Positions 39,801 through 51,540 of a stretch of DNA of 64,000 bases are shown piece after piece. The translations under genes and the position numbers were made by a program. Location of the stretch: assembly GCA_028583405.1 (NCBI GenBank), contig CM053243.1, positions 23,028,867 to 23,092,866 on the forward strand. Reading direction: 5' to 3'. Under the pieces are notes generated by a model that saw nothing but the letters and a program-made list of their open reading frames with translations, was not told the DNA's origin and did no database searches. The first letter of the stretch is position 1, and each line of letters begins with the position of its first letter. Origin of the DNA: Pogonophryne albipinna (Eukaryota; Chordata; Actinopteri; Perciformes; Artedidraconidae).

Positions 39801-42760
39801 AAAAATATAACACATATCTGCTAATGTTTAAGCTTGTATGCTGTTAGTTACCAGGTTCGGATGGCTGCTTCACAGCATTAGAGTCATCCACTACAGTCTG
39901 CTCCTCTTGCTCCTCTTCCTCTTCGCACCTCCCATTCTGATGAGGTTGTGCTCTGTCGAAATAACCACTGAGCAGCACTTTGTCCAGAGTGTCCTTCAGT
40001 GACTTGTCTGGAACAAACAACAGTAAAAGCAAAACAACTAAATAACAGCTAGACATATATCACATGATTGTCTCTTTTATTCTTTGTCTCTATTTTGACC
40101 AGAAACTCAAACCAAGTTTACATCTTGTAAAACACGTTATAGTTTGAATAGCATCCTTAAAAATATATTTGTCTTTAATTCCTTGATTCCTGGAAACCAG
40201 TTGTTCAAGACTGGAAAAAATGGATGCTGGTCCAGGTATCAAGAGCCATTAAAATACTTACATGTGGTCCCTGCCACAGCCTTGTCTCGGCCATCAAGCA
40301 GTTCAAACAAGTGTACTGAGGCCTCTTCATATTGTTCAGTCAACCTGCAAGGTACACGACAATAGATATACATTGTTAGTATGCTATTGGCACAGTATGA
40401 AAATATATACCCACTGAGCAGGTAAAAAAGCAGCAATTCAGATATTATAACTATAATTAAGACCATATTTTAAGCAGTTTAAATGATACTGCAAGGATTG
40501 CATATAACTTATGCCAACTTAAATATTAGCAGCCCTTCATACCTGATGTCATAGTTCCTATCAGGTCCCACCAGTTTGTAAAACTCATCGAGGGATGTGA
40601 GGTCAGCGTCCGAGAGCAAAGGGGAGCCGCTGGCATCGGGCCGTTTGAGGTCCTGCCTGACGCTCTCATCCCCCAACTGGTCCAGTAAGAACTGAAGCTC
40701 CAGAACGGTCTTCAGCCGCTGCTGTTCCATCTCCTCCCGTTGCAGCAGCTCCCGCCTGGCTGTCTTCTTCACTGCCTTCTGAATCTAAAAACACATACAT
40801 TTGGGTTCAGTGCTTTTCCCAAAAAGAAAACAAATCATAACCTGTGCATTCTTGGCCATGTAGAATCTGAAATAAACTTAGTCTAAGAATTACTGCTAAT
40901 CAATGACAACTTCCCATATAACAAGCTTAATTAAGGCCTTATTATTTGAGGACCTATTGTTATGTTGCGTTATTATAATAAGCAGCCTCGAGTCTTTTCC
41001 CTGGAGTAAAGTATCAGTTTCAACAGGATGTTGTGAATGTGAAAAAAAAAGAAGCATGATCTGAAAAAATAATTTGCCTTTAAAAAAAAGGACTAAGGAG
41101 AGGGACAGGGTCTACTAAAGACCTCCACTGGCTTCCTGTCTCCCATCACATCAACTACAAAGTTCTGGTCCTCACCTACAAAGCACTCCACCATCTGGCC
41201 CCCCCTTATCTCACTCCTTATCAACCCCCACGGTCCCTCAGATCCACCGCAGCCGGACTCCTATCCATTCCCACATCCACACTCTGCAGCTTTGGGGACA
41301 GAGCCTTCTCAGTGGCAGCTCCTAGGCTCTGGAATTCCCTCTCCCAAGATCTCCGTGACTCTGAGTCCCTCACAGTCTTTCAGTCCCGCCTCAAAACACA
41401 TCTTTTCAACTCTGTCTACCCATAAGCCCCCCCCCCCCCCTCAATCAACTTCCTCTTGACTGCCTTTTAATTTTTTACTTACTTGTTTGCCTGTCCTTGT
41501 TTGTCTACCCTCCCTCATACTGTAAAGCGTCTTTGTGTTGTGAAAAGCGCTATATAAATAAAATGCATTATTATTATTACTACGTTTGTTAGCAGTAAAA
41601 GATCAACACACAGATTCAACTTTTAAAATTTAAAATAATAATAACAACAAATCAGCAAGTTATAAGAGCAATGTCAACTCATTACTCACGTCTTGTCCCA
41701 GTGCAATGAAGTTTTTCTGCAACTCTCGAGCAAATTCCAGGTTGTGGGCGATCTCTTGGTACTTCGCCAACGCCTCCTTCAGATACATCATTCAAAGAAA
41801 ATACAGATTTGGGAATAATTAAAAAAAATCATTCTCAGGATACAGTAACTTGTAAAGATGCACCATTTCCAGTCTGTTTTCATTTGACAACAGGTATCCT
41901 TTTATAATCTTTTATTTTTTCAAGGTTTGTTGTTTTTCATTGGATTTGCAAACTGCAAATGAACAAAGCTGTATGCAAACTGTCATGGCCTTAGCTTACC
42001 AGCTGATCCTGATTCAGTTGTTCTCCCTTACTCTTCCTTGCTTGAACGTCATCCAGTTTAGACTGTAGGAATATTGAGAAATACAAAATGTTAAAAGAGA
42101 CCGATGAAATAAATCCATATGCATAACAGAAATTGATATCTCGCACAGTTGAATGAGAGAACCGTAACTATTATTTGTTATATAATCAGAATAGACATGG
42201 TTTCTTATACACAAGTTATGTTAGAAAAAAACAGAAGAGGTACGATTATAAGCAAGAACGCTGACCGATAATTGGCGGCTGCTGTCTGCAGAAAAAAAGC
42301 TAACTCTGAATTATGAAAATGTAAAAAAGTATTTAGTAGAATGTTAAGCTGAAATTAAATACATTTTCATGGCTCAAGTTGCTGTTATTAATGGATTGCA
42401 TTCGAAATTAACTACAAGAACCCACTGACATATCTGCTCCAACCTTTTTTAACTTAAAGTAAACCTCATCATCTGTGTTCTCCAAATAAGCAAGAGATAA
42501 TCATTTCTGCCTGAAGATGTCAACTGCAACACATTCACAAAAAAACACATCTCACATTCTGCTTTGAATTCAACAAGAAAAAATAATGTAATGACACATT
42601 TTCATTTCTAATGAAGTAGATCTACCTTTTTCTTTTCCATATTGCGAACCTTCTTGTCAATCACAGCAAGAATCTGTTTCATGGCTTCATTATTACTTCC
42701 ATTTCCCAGGTCTGGAGAGGCAGACTGGACAGCATTGTTGCCAACCATTGCTGAAGGCAT
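36842..42760 (-). CDS. caprin1: caprin1: cell-cycle associated RNA-binding protein (16 coding exons)
   Basis: CAPRIN1 is a cytoplasmic RNA-binding protein that binds G3BP and FMRP and acts in stress granules and mRNA transport. Exons (5' to 3'): 42626-42760, 42000-42062, 41690-41776, 40543-40784, 40262-40344, 39852-40007, 39707-39762, 39490-39573, 39242-39403, 39005-39113, 38754-38815, 38288-38419, 37834-37993, 37351-37539, 37133-37239, 36842-36928. They sum to 1914 nt, 637 residues, with consistent phases. The start ATG (42758-42760) follows a splice acceptor, so a non-coding first exon lies upstream. Conserved blocks: NEAMKQILAVIDKKVRNMEK; the helical dimerisation region with KTARRELLQREEMEQQRLKT; RKQVVQDLMAQLQGTYNFMQ leading into ESILEF, the G3BP-binding motif; and YYNSRGV-like FYNSRGVPRGGPRNGRG with NGYRG repeats. 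The end (RGLSRGNATALRS) is shorter than the human RGG tail. Human CAPRIN1 has 709 residues. Confidence 0.95.
41100..41580 (+). mobile_element. LINE 3' fragment (Rex1/L2-like) in a caprin1 intron
   Basis: The plus strand encodes the end of a reverse transcriptase ORF: LHWLPVSHHINYKVLVLTYK, then PRSLRSTAAGLLSIP and APRLWNSLSQDLR..., followed by a stop and a 3' UTR ending GCGCTATATAAATAAAATGC and (ATT)n. The fragment starts inside the ORF, so it is strongly 5'-truncated. A poly-C run lies at about 41430-41442. It sits in the intron between caprin1 exons 3 and 4, in the opposite orientation to the gene. Confidence 0.8.
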
Positions 42761-44600
42761 CTATTGAGAGAAAAACATGCATTCAAATATTTTACATTTT
42801 CAGTCCAGATCACAGGCAGAGACTTCAGTCATTTAGAAGTGTATTTTTAAGTGCATACGTCATGGACTGCCCCATTCTTTGTCACCAAAGACAATAGCGC
42901 CTGCACAAGTGTTTAGGAAACTATGGGGGAGAAAACTATAGTTGTACAAAAGCATGTCTGACTCTGCAATTTCTTAAGAAGATGGGATAGCTAGGGGATT
43001 TTGAGTAGCTTTTAATTAACAAAAGCCAAGTATTTTATACTGGAATGTAGGTCTGCTCGATTATGACAAAAATCATAATCTCGATTATTTGGGTCAATAA
43101 TTGATATCACGATTATTAAAAACGATTATCCATTTACTTTGAATACATCGATTTATTGGAGAAAAAATGTTGAACAGTATGTTTTTAACAGTTGATTACC
43201 CTGAACTTTAAGTATAATTCAACTGAAAAACCAATACAAAAAAAAAATATTTGAAAAAAAAAAAAAAAGTAATAATAAAAAAATAATAGTTTTATTTCGA
43301 TTACGTTGTTTTCGTAATCGTTGCAAGCCATAATCGTAATTGCGATTAAAATACGATTAATTGAGCAGCCCTACTGGAATGTTATCAGTTATTTCTAAAT
43401 TTGTAATCTGTTTTTTGCATCTGATTTTCAGATCAACACATTTCTATGCATGTCTTTATGTGTGGTGGGAGAAGCTAAAATAATATTGACTCACAAAGCC
43501 TTCTCTGTCAATACTCATATAAGTATATATATATATAAGTTTATAACTCATATAAGTGTTGATTATATTTCACATCATAATCCTACATCTGCACAGTAAC
43601 CAAAGGTTAAAGGTCAAATGGATGTAGTGGAGTAAAAGTCAACGATGTAGCTCTACATTTGCAGTGGGGCCGGTAGAAGTAGAAGGTAGCTAAAAATGGA
43701 AATACTCAAGAAAAAGTACGAGCATCTGAAATGTGTTCAACGGTTATCATCAGCACAGTGACGCCTGACTAAAACCCACAACACTGGGCCAGGAGAAGTG
43801 ATACTGGTCTGATCCAGCAATTCACCCCGTCTTTGGTTTGGGTTAAGGAACGAATAAAACCGAATATACCCCCAAGGCATCACGTAGTTATATGGTTAGT
43901 TGGAAATAGATAGTTATTTGAAAATACGCTGAACTGAATGAGTAGTTAGACAGAGGAGGTTAGCAGAAATTAAAATGTCGGCCTTCTATTCAAAGTTAAA
44001 AACCACAGCTCCCTTGGAAACACCGGCTATCGTTATAAACATATGCTATCAATACGTAACCAACACGAAGTCATGCAATGTTAGTTAACGTTGGCCTCGT
44101 AGTCAATCTAGCATTTCACTGGTGTAAAATGAAGTTTAGCTAGCTACCGTTACATCGAATGTAACAAGCAAACACTGGTCCTAATCTCCTTGTCCCATTG
44201 TTAGCCGAGAAGCTAGCTGCAGCCGTTAAAAGGGCATTAGCTAGCGGCTAATACCCCGAGGTAATAATGTTTCAGTTAAATCATAAAAATAGTTATTGTA
44301 GTTTCGAACAAAAATAAATGCCGTCGAAATAACGTTTAAAACAGTGAAGAACAAAGAGCATTTCGAGACGCTGCGACAACTCGTTTTCTGCAATCGACTC
44401 AAGACGATTTATTTAAAAAAAAATGTACAGGTTAAACAGCAATTTGTTGATGATGACATGAATCCCATACCTTTATACTCTTTGTCTTCAAAGAGATTTC
44501 CTGTGTCGGATTTAGCGTTAAATGTGTGCAAGCAGTCTTTCACTTTCAGTGGTATTTTTCTAGAAGGATGCTCAGGCTCACGCTAGCCAATGGCTGACTA
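42761..44600 (-). other. caprin1: caprin1 5' intron, non-coding exon and probable promoter region
   Basis: The coding start follows an acceptor, so the transcription start lies here or further up. The sequence around 44050-44280 has clustered CG dinucleotides and repeated 'ctagct' motifs like those before nucb2, and is the likeliest promoter. The non-coding exon itself was not pinned down. Confidence 0.4.
43048..43373. mobile_element. hAT-type MITE, 326 bp
   Basis: Termini TAGGTCTGCTCGATTAT and, inverted from the right end, TAGGGCTGCTCAATTAAT. A perfect 8-bp target duplication CTGGAATG occupies 43040-43047 and 43374-43381. The interior has many CGATTA(T) motifs and poly-A runs. It lies in the caprin1 5' intron. 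Confidence 0.88.
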
Positions 44601-46797
44601 ACTGCTGCTGAGCTAACGGTAGCAGCTAAAAGGACCCCTGAGCTAACCTTGAAATTGCCTGACGGTAAATTATAAATTGATTTGAATTGAATTCCTGTAT
44701 TGTCATTGTACTGGTACAAGGAAATAAAAAAAACAATCCTGTCAGTGCATATCTACATATCAACAAGCAATAAAATGATAAGATAAGATACATTGGATTC
44801 ATCACAATTTGGGACATGCTTTCGTCACAGCAGCATGTACACAAGTCATGCACATGAATAAGACGTTTTAAAAAAAATACAAAAGTAATACAGTAAAATA
44901 ATAAAAAATAAGAAATACAACAAAGACAAAAACATATCAGCAGTAGAATATAAACCCAAAACAGTGAATATAAACATATCAATAATGAAGGATATCTATA
45001 GTGTTGTAGTGTAGTATACATTTCGAATACACTATATCAATATACAAATATACAGAATTGAAGGCAGTATTATGATAGATATATAAATAGATATAAAGAA
45101 GTTATCACCCTCCTGTTGGAGCCAGACCTGATGGTGCTGCACTTGATACATTATATTAATTATCCATAAGGTTCCAAGTGTAACTCCTTCTTTTACAGGA
45201 CGAATTCAACCTTATTGATTCACTTTAGTTTGTTTGGGAGAGGGGGCAGTGCACAAAATGCAACTTTTCATCTGTAGTCCCAGGCCAAGGTGTCACAACA
45301 GTAAAATAAATAAGAGCAAAAACAAAAATAGAGCAAGTGTAAAGATTGGACACACATTGTGCACACATTTGACAAATAAAGTGTTCTGATTCTAAACAAA
45401 AAGCATAGTGAGATATATGAAAATAGGACATATTGCATCATCAAAGTGCATATGTAGCCTATATGTATCAATAACTCAATGTTTTAATTGATCTAAAGAT
45501 CGGTTTAGAAGTGCTATGTTGTCTGATGTGAATTACAATTATATTTCACTCCCTTAAACATTTCAGAGATCAGACTGACGGAACAGACACCTGATTAATA
45601 TTGGTTCTTCTATGGATAAAGTGTCAGTGGATGTTCATTGGTGTCCATTATATTATACACTTTTTGATTTCAAAGCTTGTTCTTATCTCATGATAAACAC
45701 AAATACGATATGAGACAGACCTAAGCAGAGATTTAGAAAAACTAGTGCCTTATATTCAGTCAGTTTACTGTTCAGTTATATTATAAGTATTTTTCTAACA
45801 TTCATCAGGTTCAAATGATTCTCCACCATGACAGAATATTGGTAGGGAAGTATTGAATTCTTCATTATTTTTTTTATTCTAATCCATTTAAAATATATTT
45901 AGACAAAAAATACTGAAAGCAGCCTATAAAATACTCACTAGGTATACATTTCTATTTTTAGGAATTTTAACCTCAGCCATGCTCCAAACCCCCTACGTTC
46001 TAAGCCAAAATACAGACACAACCTTAATCCATTTCAGCTTTTAACTAATTGTTGGCACTGTTGTTATACACATAGTGTAAACTGGGCTTGAAAAGAAAGA
46101 AAGTATTTTAGTCCCTATCCTATCTTTCCTTAAACAGATCTCTGACAAAAACTTAAAAAAAAAAAAAAATGTAAGAATGAGATCAATTTATGTAGGTGCA
46201 GGACTGGATGTTTGGACTGATATATAAAGTGATAGCAATGTATGAACAGAAGAGGGCGCCGGTTTACCATATACTGGAAGTGTATCACACAAAACATTCT
46301 GAAAAACCATCTCTTAACCCAGTCATGAAGCTGCCGTCTCAGATGGTCCTCTGATGTGTGTTCACCATAGTGTAGCTGAAATTAAATTGTTTTCTCTCTG
46401 TCTTTTCTGTACATTTTCAGCTGGAATTAGCAATCTTGTGATTTACACAGTGTTATTACATGAAGAAAAAATGAAAGGATACCAAGTTACAACAATTCAA
46501 TTCAAAGGCTTTTTTGTCTTGTGCACAATAGGAACAGCGATTGGTTTGCCAAGACAAATCTTAAGTCTAAGGCTACTCCAAATTGATATTGAAAATTAAT
46601 ATAGTATTGCAACAACACTGAATAGAGAAAACGGTACATACAATGTTGTAAATTGCACCCAGGTTGCACCACATAAATAGCAAGCCAAAACCCAATCACT
46701 TACTAACAGTATGTGTGCTGGTATGTGTGCTGGTTCAAAGATTAGCTCTCACACTTTCCATCATATGGTAAAAATAACAGCGTTTCAAACCTTCAGT
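44600..46797. other. AT-rich intergenic DNA, possible old retroposon debris
   Basis: No gene is recognised. Segments at 44670-45130 and 45270-45390, rich in A and with phrases such as 'cctgtattgtcattgtactggtacaa', look like decayed LINE/SINE 3' ends, but I cannot name them. Confidence 0.4.
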
Positions 46798-46812
46798 GTT
46801 TCAGACCTTTTT

Positions 46813-47079
46813 TTTCTTCTTTTTTTTACAAGTCTTTTTATTTCATTATAGTGTACAGTAATCGATGCCATTTCATTTATATTGTAATATCACAGTACCA
46901 CAGTACACTCACTACACTCCCCCCTCCCTCCCTCCTTCCCTCCACCCGCACATGCCCACACGGGCGAAACCAAAGAATAAATAAAAATGCTTATCAATAT
47001 AACTTAAACAACAGAGCCACGAAAATAAACATAAAACGGAAAAAAAATTAAAAAAATAAATAAATAAACCCACATCAAA
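46813..47079 (-). mobile_element. Short retroposed fragment with 15-bp target duplication
   Basis: On the minus strand the insert ends in an AATAAA signal followed by a poly-A/AAG tail. GTTTCAGACCTTTTT is repeated directly at 46798-46812 and 47080-47094. A 15-bp duplication with a poly-A tail is the mark of LINE-type (target-primed) insertion. A GGAGGGA-rich block lies inside. Parent family not recognised; L1-like is possible. Confidence 0.65.
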
Positions 47080-47094
47080 GTTTCAGACCTTTTT

Positions 47095-48830
47095 AATAAA
47101 CATTCACAGTCAACTTTCACACCTCCTTGATACCTGTGTCTGGCCCTCTGGCCGATGACGGATCTGCCTATAACAAGTGAGGTGGGGTGGGGGTGTATGG
47201 ATATCTAACCCTTCTCTCTGATGTGGGCAGCTGAGTACATCCTTCAGTGCTCTTCTCCTGCAGCACATCTGACTAGATTAAATATGTGCAGAGGATTTAT
47301 TGGCTGAAAAACCACAAGAGCCCCACAAACACTTCGGCCCCAGACCACTTGTAGTGCAGCAGGCAAGCACAGGAATGAATCTGCAACCTCTCTGGCTTCC
47401 CCTTTCTCCATGTCTTCCCTCTTTTTTAAAGTATGCATCTTTACATGGTTTCTGTGACTTTTTTTTAAATATATTTTTATTTATCTTATTATGCCATTAT
47501 CCTAAAATGTTTCTAAGTTACAGGAAACACAGAGGTGAAGTCCGGATCTTGGTGTTTCCAAACTTTTTTGCGGGGATGAGGGGCTTTTTCCTCTCACAGC
47601 CTCCTTTAAGTTAGGCAACATTAATAATTCATGGCCCACATGTGTTACAGTCAGATTACACGCATCTTCACTTAAGTACCATCATTATCATTATTACAGG
47701 CAGAGGATTTTATTCCCATCTCGCAATTTGCGATTCATGCGATTGAGGTTTGATTTTGGATTGTGGTTCAAGGGTGGATTTGTTTACCATGCAGTCCTTT
47801 GGGACAAACTATGATGATTATTATCTTCAGTGCTTTGAATTTTAAAACCAAATGCACAAGTTTCCCACTGCAGTGCATTCACAAGGCCATACCAGTGATG
47901 CCTTTGGTGATGTTGGTCATTTCAAAGATGCAGAATCACTTATAATGTCCTATGCCACAGAGAGTTGCTGTGAAAATACTATCCATTCATGACCACATGT
48001 TGTTGTTTTTTAAGTAAGGGCACAGTGACTACAAGCCTCAGAGGCTCACTATGCTCTGTACGACGGGGGACACCATGATTTGTTTGTTTTGTGTAGAGTT
48101 GTAACTCAAAACGTGTCATAGCAGCTACAGAAAAGCAGCTTATTTTTGGAGGCTCCTAAGATAGGTAGATGTACTCTTTGTCAATTATTATTTCTCATTG
48201 TGTGAGTCCCTGTCTAGTACCTCAAACCTCAAATGAAACACATTATCACAACTGGAGAACATTTGACTATGAGACGTTTGACAATCACATGAACCGGCAA
48301 AATATGAATGTGAGCAAAAATGTTTACCTCTCATAATCATGATAATCTTTTCAGTATGATTTTTATTAATATAACTTTGTCAGCTCCTAGAACACACAGC
48401 TGTCAATCATCCAGATTCAACTCAAACAAATGTGTCTACTGAGACCCACACACACTATATATTTATGTGTGCAACAGATGGTGATTGTTTATTCTCTACA
48501 GCTGGTGTTTCACATTTTATGACAAATGTTAACAGACAAAAGAGAAACATATTATATCGTGAAGAAACAAATATAGATTAAATATTAAGTATATTTTTTG
48601 CCATATGTTCTTTAAAGCCAGAGGTAAATGTGATGTGAAAAATTACAACATTTGTATTTCAAAGTTATAGTTGGTTGCTTGTATAAACATCATCAAAGTG
48701 AAGTTGGCAACTTATATCATGTATAATTTAACAACATTTCTCTATAGGGCGGAGCAGTGTTTTTTCTACCAAGTTGCAAGTTTTTCAACAATTGATTATT
48801 CTTTCGTCACAAGTTGTTGATCTGAATCAG
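47095..48830. other. Intergenic, no gene seen
   Basis: AT-rich with a few short open frames, none resembling a protein. Confidence 0.45.
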
Positions 48831-51540
48831 GGATCAATCAATCAATCAATCAATGTTTATTTATATAGCCCAATATCACAAATGTTACATTTGTCTCAGT
48901 GGACTTCACAGTTTGTACAAAATATCAGTATGACAATACGACACCCTCTATCCTTAGACCCTCACATCGTACAAGGAAAAACTTCCGAAGAAAACCCACA
49001 GTTTTAAAGGGAAAAATGGGAGAAACCTCAGGGAGAGCAACAGAGGAGGGATCCCTCTCCCAGGACGGACAGACGTGCAATAGATGCCGTGTGTAAATTG
49101 AAAAGATAATACATTTGCAACATAGGTAGTCCAAATGTTTGGAAATGCATGTGTGTATAATAGGAAGATGAATCCACGAGGATATCCATCCAGGACCTAT
49201 GATCCATGACCACAGCCACGACTCAAGATCCAGGGCTCGCGATGCAGGACACAGGACCGCAGGATCATCCATGACTCCGGATCCCAGCGTATATAGACAC
49301 CAAAAAGAAAGAAATTTGGGGAAGCTGGGTTAATCGGAACATGAGAGTACACAGGTACAGACAGAGAGAAGGAAGAAGTAAGATGTCCCCCGACAAACTA
49401 AGCCTATATCAGCAAAACTAGGGGCTGAATCTAATCAGCCCTAACTATAAGCTTTATCAAAAAGGAAGGTCTTAAGCGCACTCTTAAAAACGGATAGGGT
49501 GTCTGCCGCCCGAACACAAACTGGAAGCTGATTCCACAAATGTGGAGCTTGATAAGAAAAGGCTCTGGCTCCCATTGTACTTTTAGAGACTCTAGGAACA
49601 ACCAACAACCCTGCATTCTTGGAACGCAATGCCCTAGTAGGACAGTAGGGTATAATGAGTTCTTTAAGGTAAGATGGCGCCTGCCCATTAAGGGCTTTGT
49701 AGGCGAGAAGAAGAATTTTAAATTCTATCCTGTGTTCTATAGGGAGCCAGTGTAAGGCAGCCAGAACAGGAGTAATGTGGTCCCTTTTCCTAACTCTGGT
49801 TAGTACACGAGCTGCAGCATTTTGAATCAGCTGAAGCGACTTGACTGACTTCTTGGTACACTCTGATAATAAAGAGTTACAATAATCCAGCCTTGAAGTA
49901 ACAAATGCATGGACTAGTTTCTCTGCATCGTTTTGAGGCAAGATATGCCTGATTTTCTCAATGTTACGTAGATGGAAGTAGGCGGTCCTTGAAATTGATT
50001 TTATGTGGGCGTTAAAGGATAAATCCTGATCAAATATAACACCAAGATTCCTTACAGTCTCACTGGAGGCCAAATTAATGCCATCCATAGTTAGTATATC
50101 TTTAGATAATTTGTTTCGTAGATTCTTCGGGCCAAGTACAATAACTTCAGTTTTGGTCGTGTTTAACATCAAAAAGTTTAAGGTCATCCACGTTTTTAAG
50201 TCCTCAAGGCAGTGTTGAATTTTATTTAGATGATTAATTTCATCAGGCTTGATTGATAAATATAGTTGAGTATCATCTGCATAACAATGAACATTTACAG
50301 AATGATTCCTTATAATATTGCCTAACGGAAGCATATATAATGTGAACAAAATAGGTCCGAGCACTGAGCCCTGTGGCACTCCATGGCTAACTTTGGTTTG
50401 CGTGGAAGATTCATCATTGACATGTACAAACTGAGAGCGTTCAGATAGATAGGACCTAAACCAGCCTAAAGCAGTTCCCTGTATGCCAACTAAGTGCTCT
50501 AGTCTTTGCAATAAGATATCATGATCGATAGTATCAAATGCAGCACTGAGATCGAGCAAAACAAGAATAGAGACAAGTCCCTTGTCGGAGGCTATTAGAA
50601 TGTCATTTGTGACTTTAACCAGAGCTGTCTCTGTGCTATGATGTGTTCTAAAGCCAGACTGAAAATCTTCAAATAAATCATTGTTTTTTAAGTAATCACA
50701 CAACTGTTTTGCGACTGCTTTTTCAAGAATTTTTGAGAGGAACGGAAGATTAGAAATAGGTCTATAATTGGCTAAAACCTCTGGATCGAGGTTGTGCTTT
50801 TTAAGAAGCGGTTTTATCACTGCTACTTTGAATGATTGTGGAACATAGCCTGATAATAAAGACATATTCATAATATTTAATAAAGAAGTGCTAATTAATG
50901 GAAAAACTTCCTTCAACAGCTTAGTTGGAATTGGGTCTAACATACATGTTGATGGTTTAGAAGAGAGAATCATTGAATTTAATTGTTCAAGGTTAATGGC
51001 TGAAAAGCATTCTAGTTTACTATCTAGTGTAATATTAGAACTTACGTTTCCGGGAGCTGTTGATAACACTATACTGGTCAAAGGCAAGAGGTCATTAATT
51101 TTGTTTCTAAGAGTAACAATTTTATCGTTAAAAAAGCACATAAAATCATTACTACTGAGTGCTATGGGAATAGAAGATTCAATCGAGCTGTGGCTCTCTG
51201 TCAGCCTGGCTACAGTGCTGAAAATAAATCTTGCATTATTCTTATTCTCATCTATTAATGAAGAGTAGTAGGCTGCTCTCGCTTTACGCAGTGCTTTCTT
51301 ATATTCATTGAGAGTAATATGCCAAATTAAACGAGATTCTTCAAGTTTAGTGGAACGCCATATCCTTTCAAGTTGTCTCGACTTTTGCTTTATTTTGCGG
51401 GTTTCGGCATTATGCCATGGAGCTAATCTATGTTGTTTTATTTTCTTCTTTTTCAAAGGAGCAACAGAGTCTAATTTTATTCGCAGCGGGATCCACTCAG
51501 AAGTCACTTATGTCAGTCAACCTATTAAAGACATTGTGGT
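48831..51540 (-). mobile_element. 5'-truncated LINE (L2-like) with (TTGA)n tail
   Basis: The minus-strand element ends in an ATTGATTGATTGATTGATTG-type microsatellite tail at 48831-48853, preceded by a 3' UTR of about 590 bp (containing TATATAAATAAACATTG near the end) and a long reverse transcriptase frame. The endonuclease domain and 5' UTR are missing, and the upstream border is near 51540. A microsatellite 3' end without poly-A fits L2/Rex-type LINEs. Confidence 0.8.
49441..51507 (-). CDS. LINE reverse transcriptase (688-residue open frame)
   Basis: The open frame runs 688 codons without a stop. It has the RT landmarks in order: [20 protein letters not shown] near residue 250, [15 protein letters not shown], the finger/palm motif [37 protein letters not shown], and the catalytic [10 protein letters not shown] (residues about 410-420). 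The C-terminal part has [32 protein letters not shown] and [10 protein letters not shown], standard for L2/Rex/jockey-like elements. The N terminus begins after the endonuclease domain, so the protein is incomplete although the remaining frame is intact, suggesting a young insertion. Confidence 0.85.
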   Translation of the reverse strand: MTSEWIPLRIKLDSVAPLKKKKIKQHRLAPWHNAETRKIKQKSRQLERIWRSTKLEESRLIWHITLNEYKKALRKARAAYYSSLIDENKNNARFIFSTVARLTESHSSIESSIPIALSSNDFMCFFNDKIVTLRNKINDLLPLTSIVLSTAPGNVSSNITLDSKLECFSAINLEQLNSMILSSKPSTCMLDPIPTKLLKEVFPLISTSLLNIMNMSLLSGYVPQSFKVAVIKPLLKKHNLDPEVLANYRPISNLPFLSKILEKAVAKQLCDYLKNNDLFEDFQSGFRTHHSTETALVKVTNDILIASDKGLVSILVLLDLSAAFDTIDHDILLQRLEHLVGIQGTALGWFRSYLSERSQFVHVNDESSTQTKVSHGVPQGSVLGPILFTLYMLPLGNIIRNHSVNVHCYADDTQLYLSIKPDEINHLNKIQHCLEDLKTWMTLNFLMLNTTKTEVIVLGPKNLRNKLSKDILTMDGINLASSETVRNLGVIFDQDLSFNAHIKSISRTAYFHLRNIEKIRHILPQNDAEKLVHAFVTSRLDYCNSLLSECTKKSVKSLQLIQNAAARVLTRVRKRDHITPVLAALHWLPIEHRIEFKILLLAYKALNGQAPSYLKELIIPYCPTRALRSKNAGLLVVPRVSKSTMGARAFSYQAPHLWNQLPVCVRAADTLSVFKSALKTFLFDKAYS

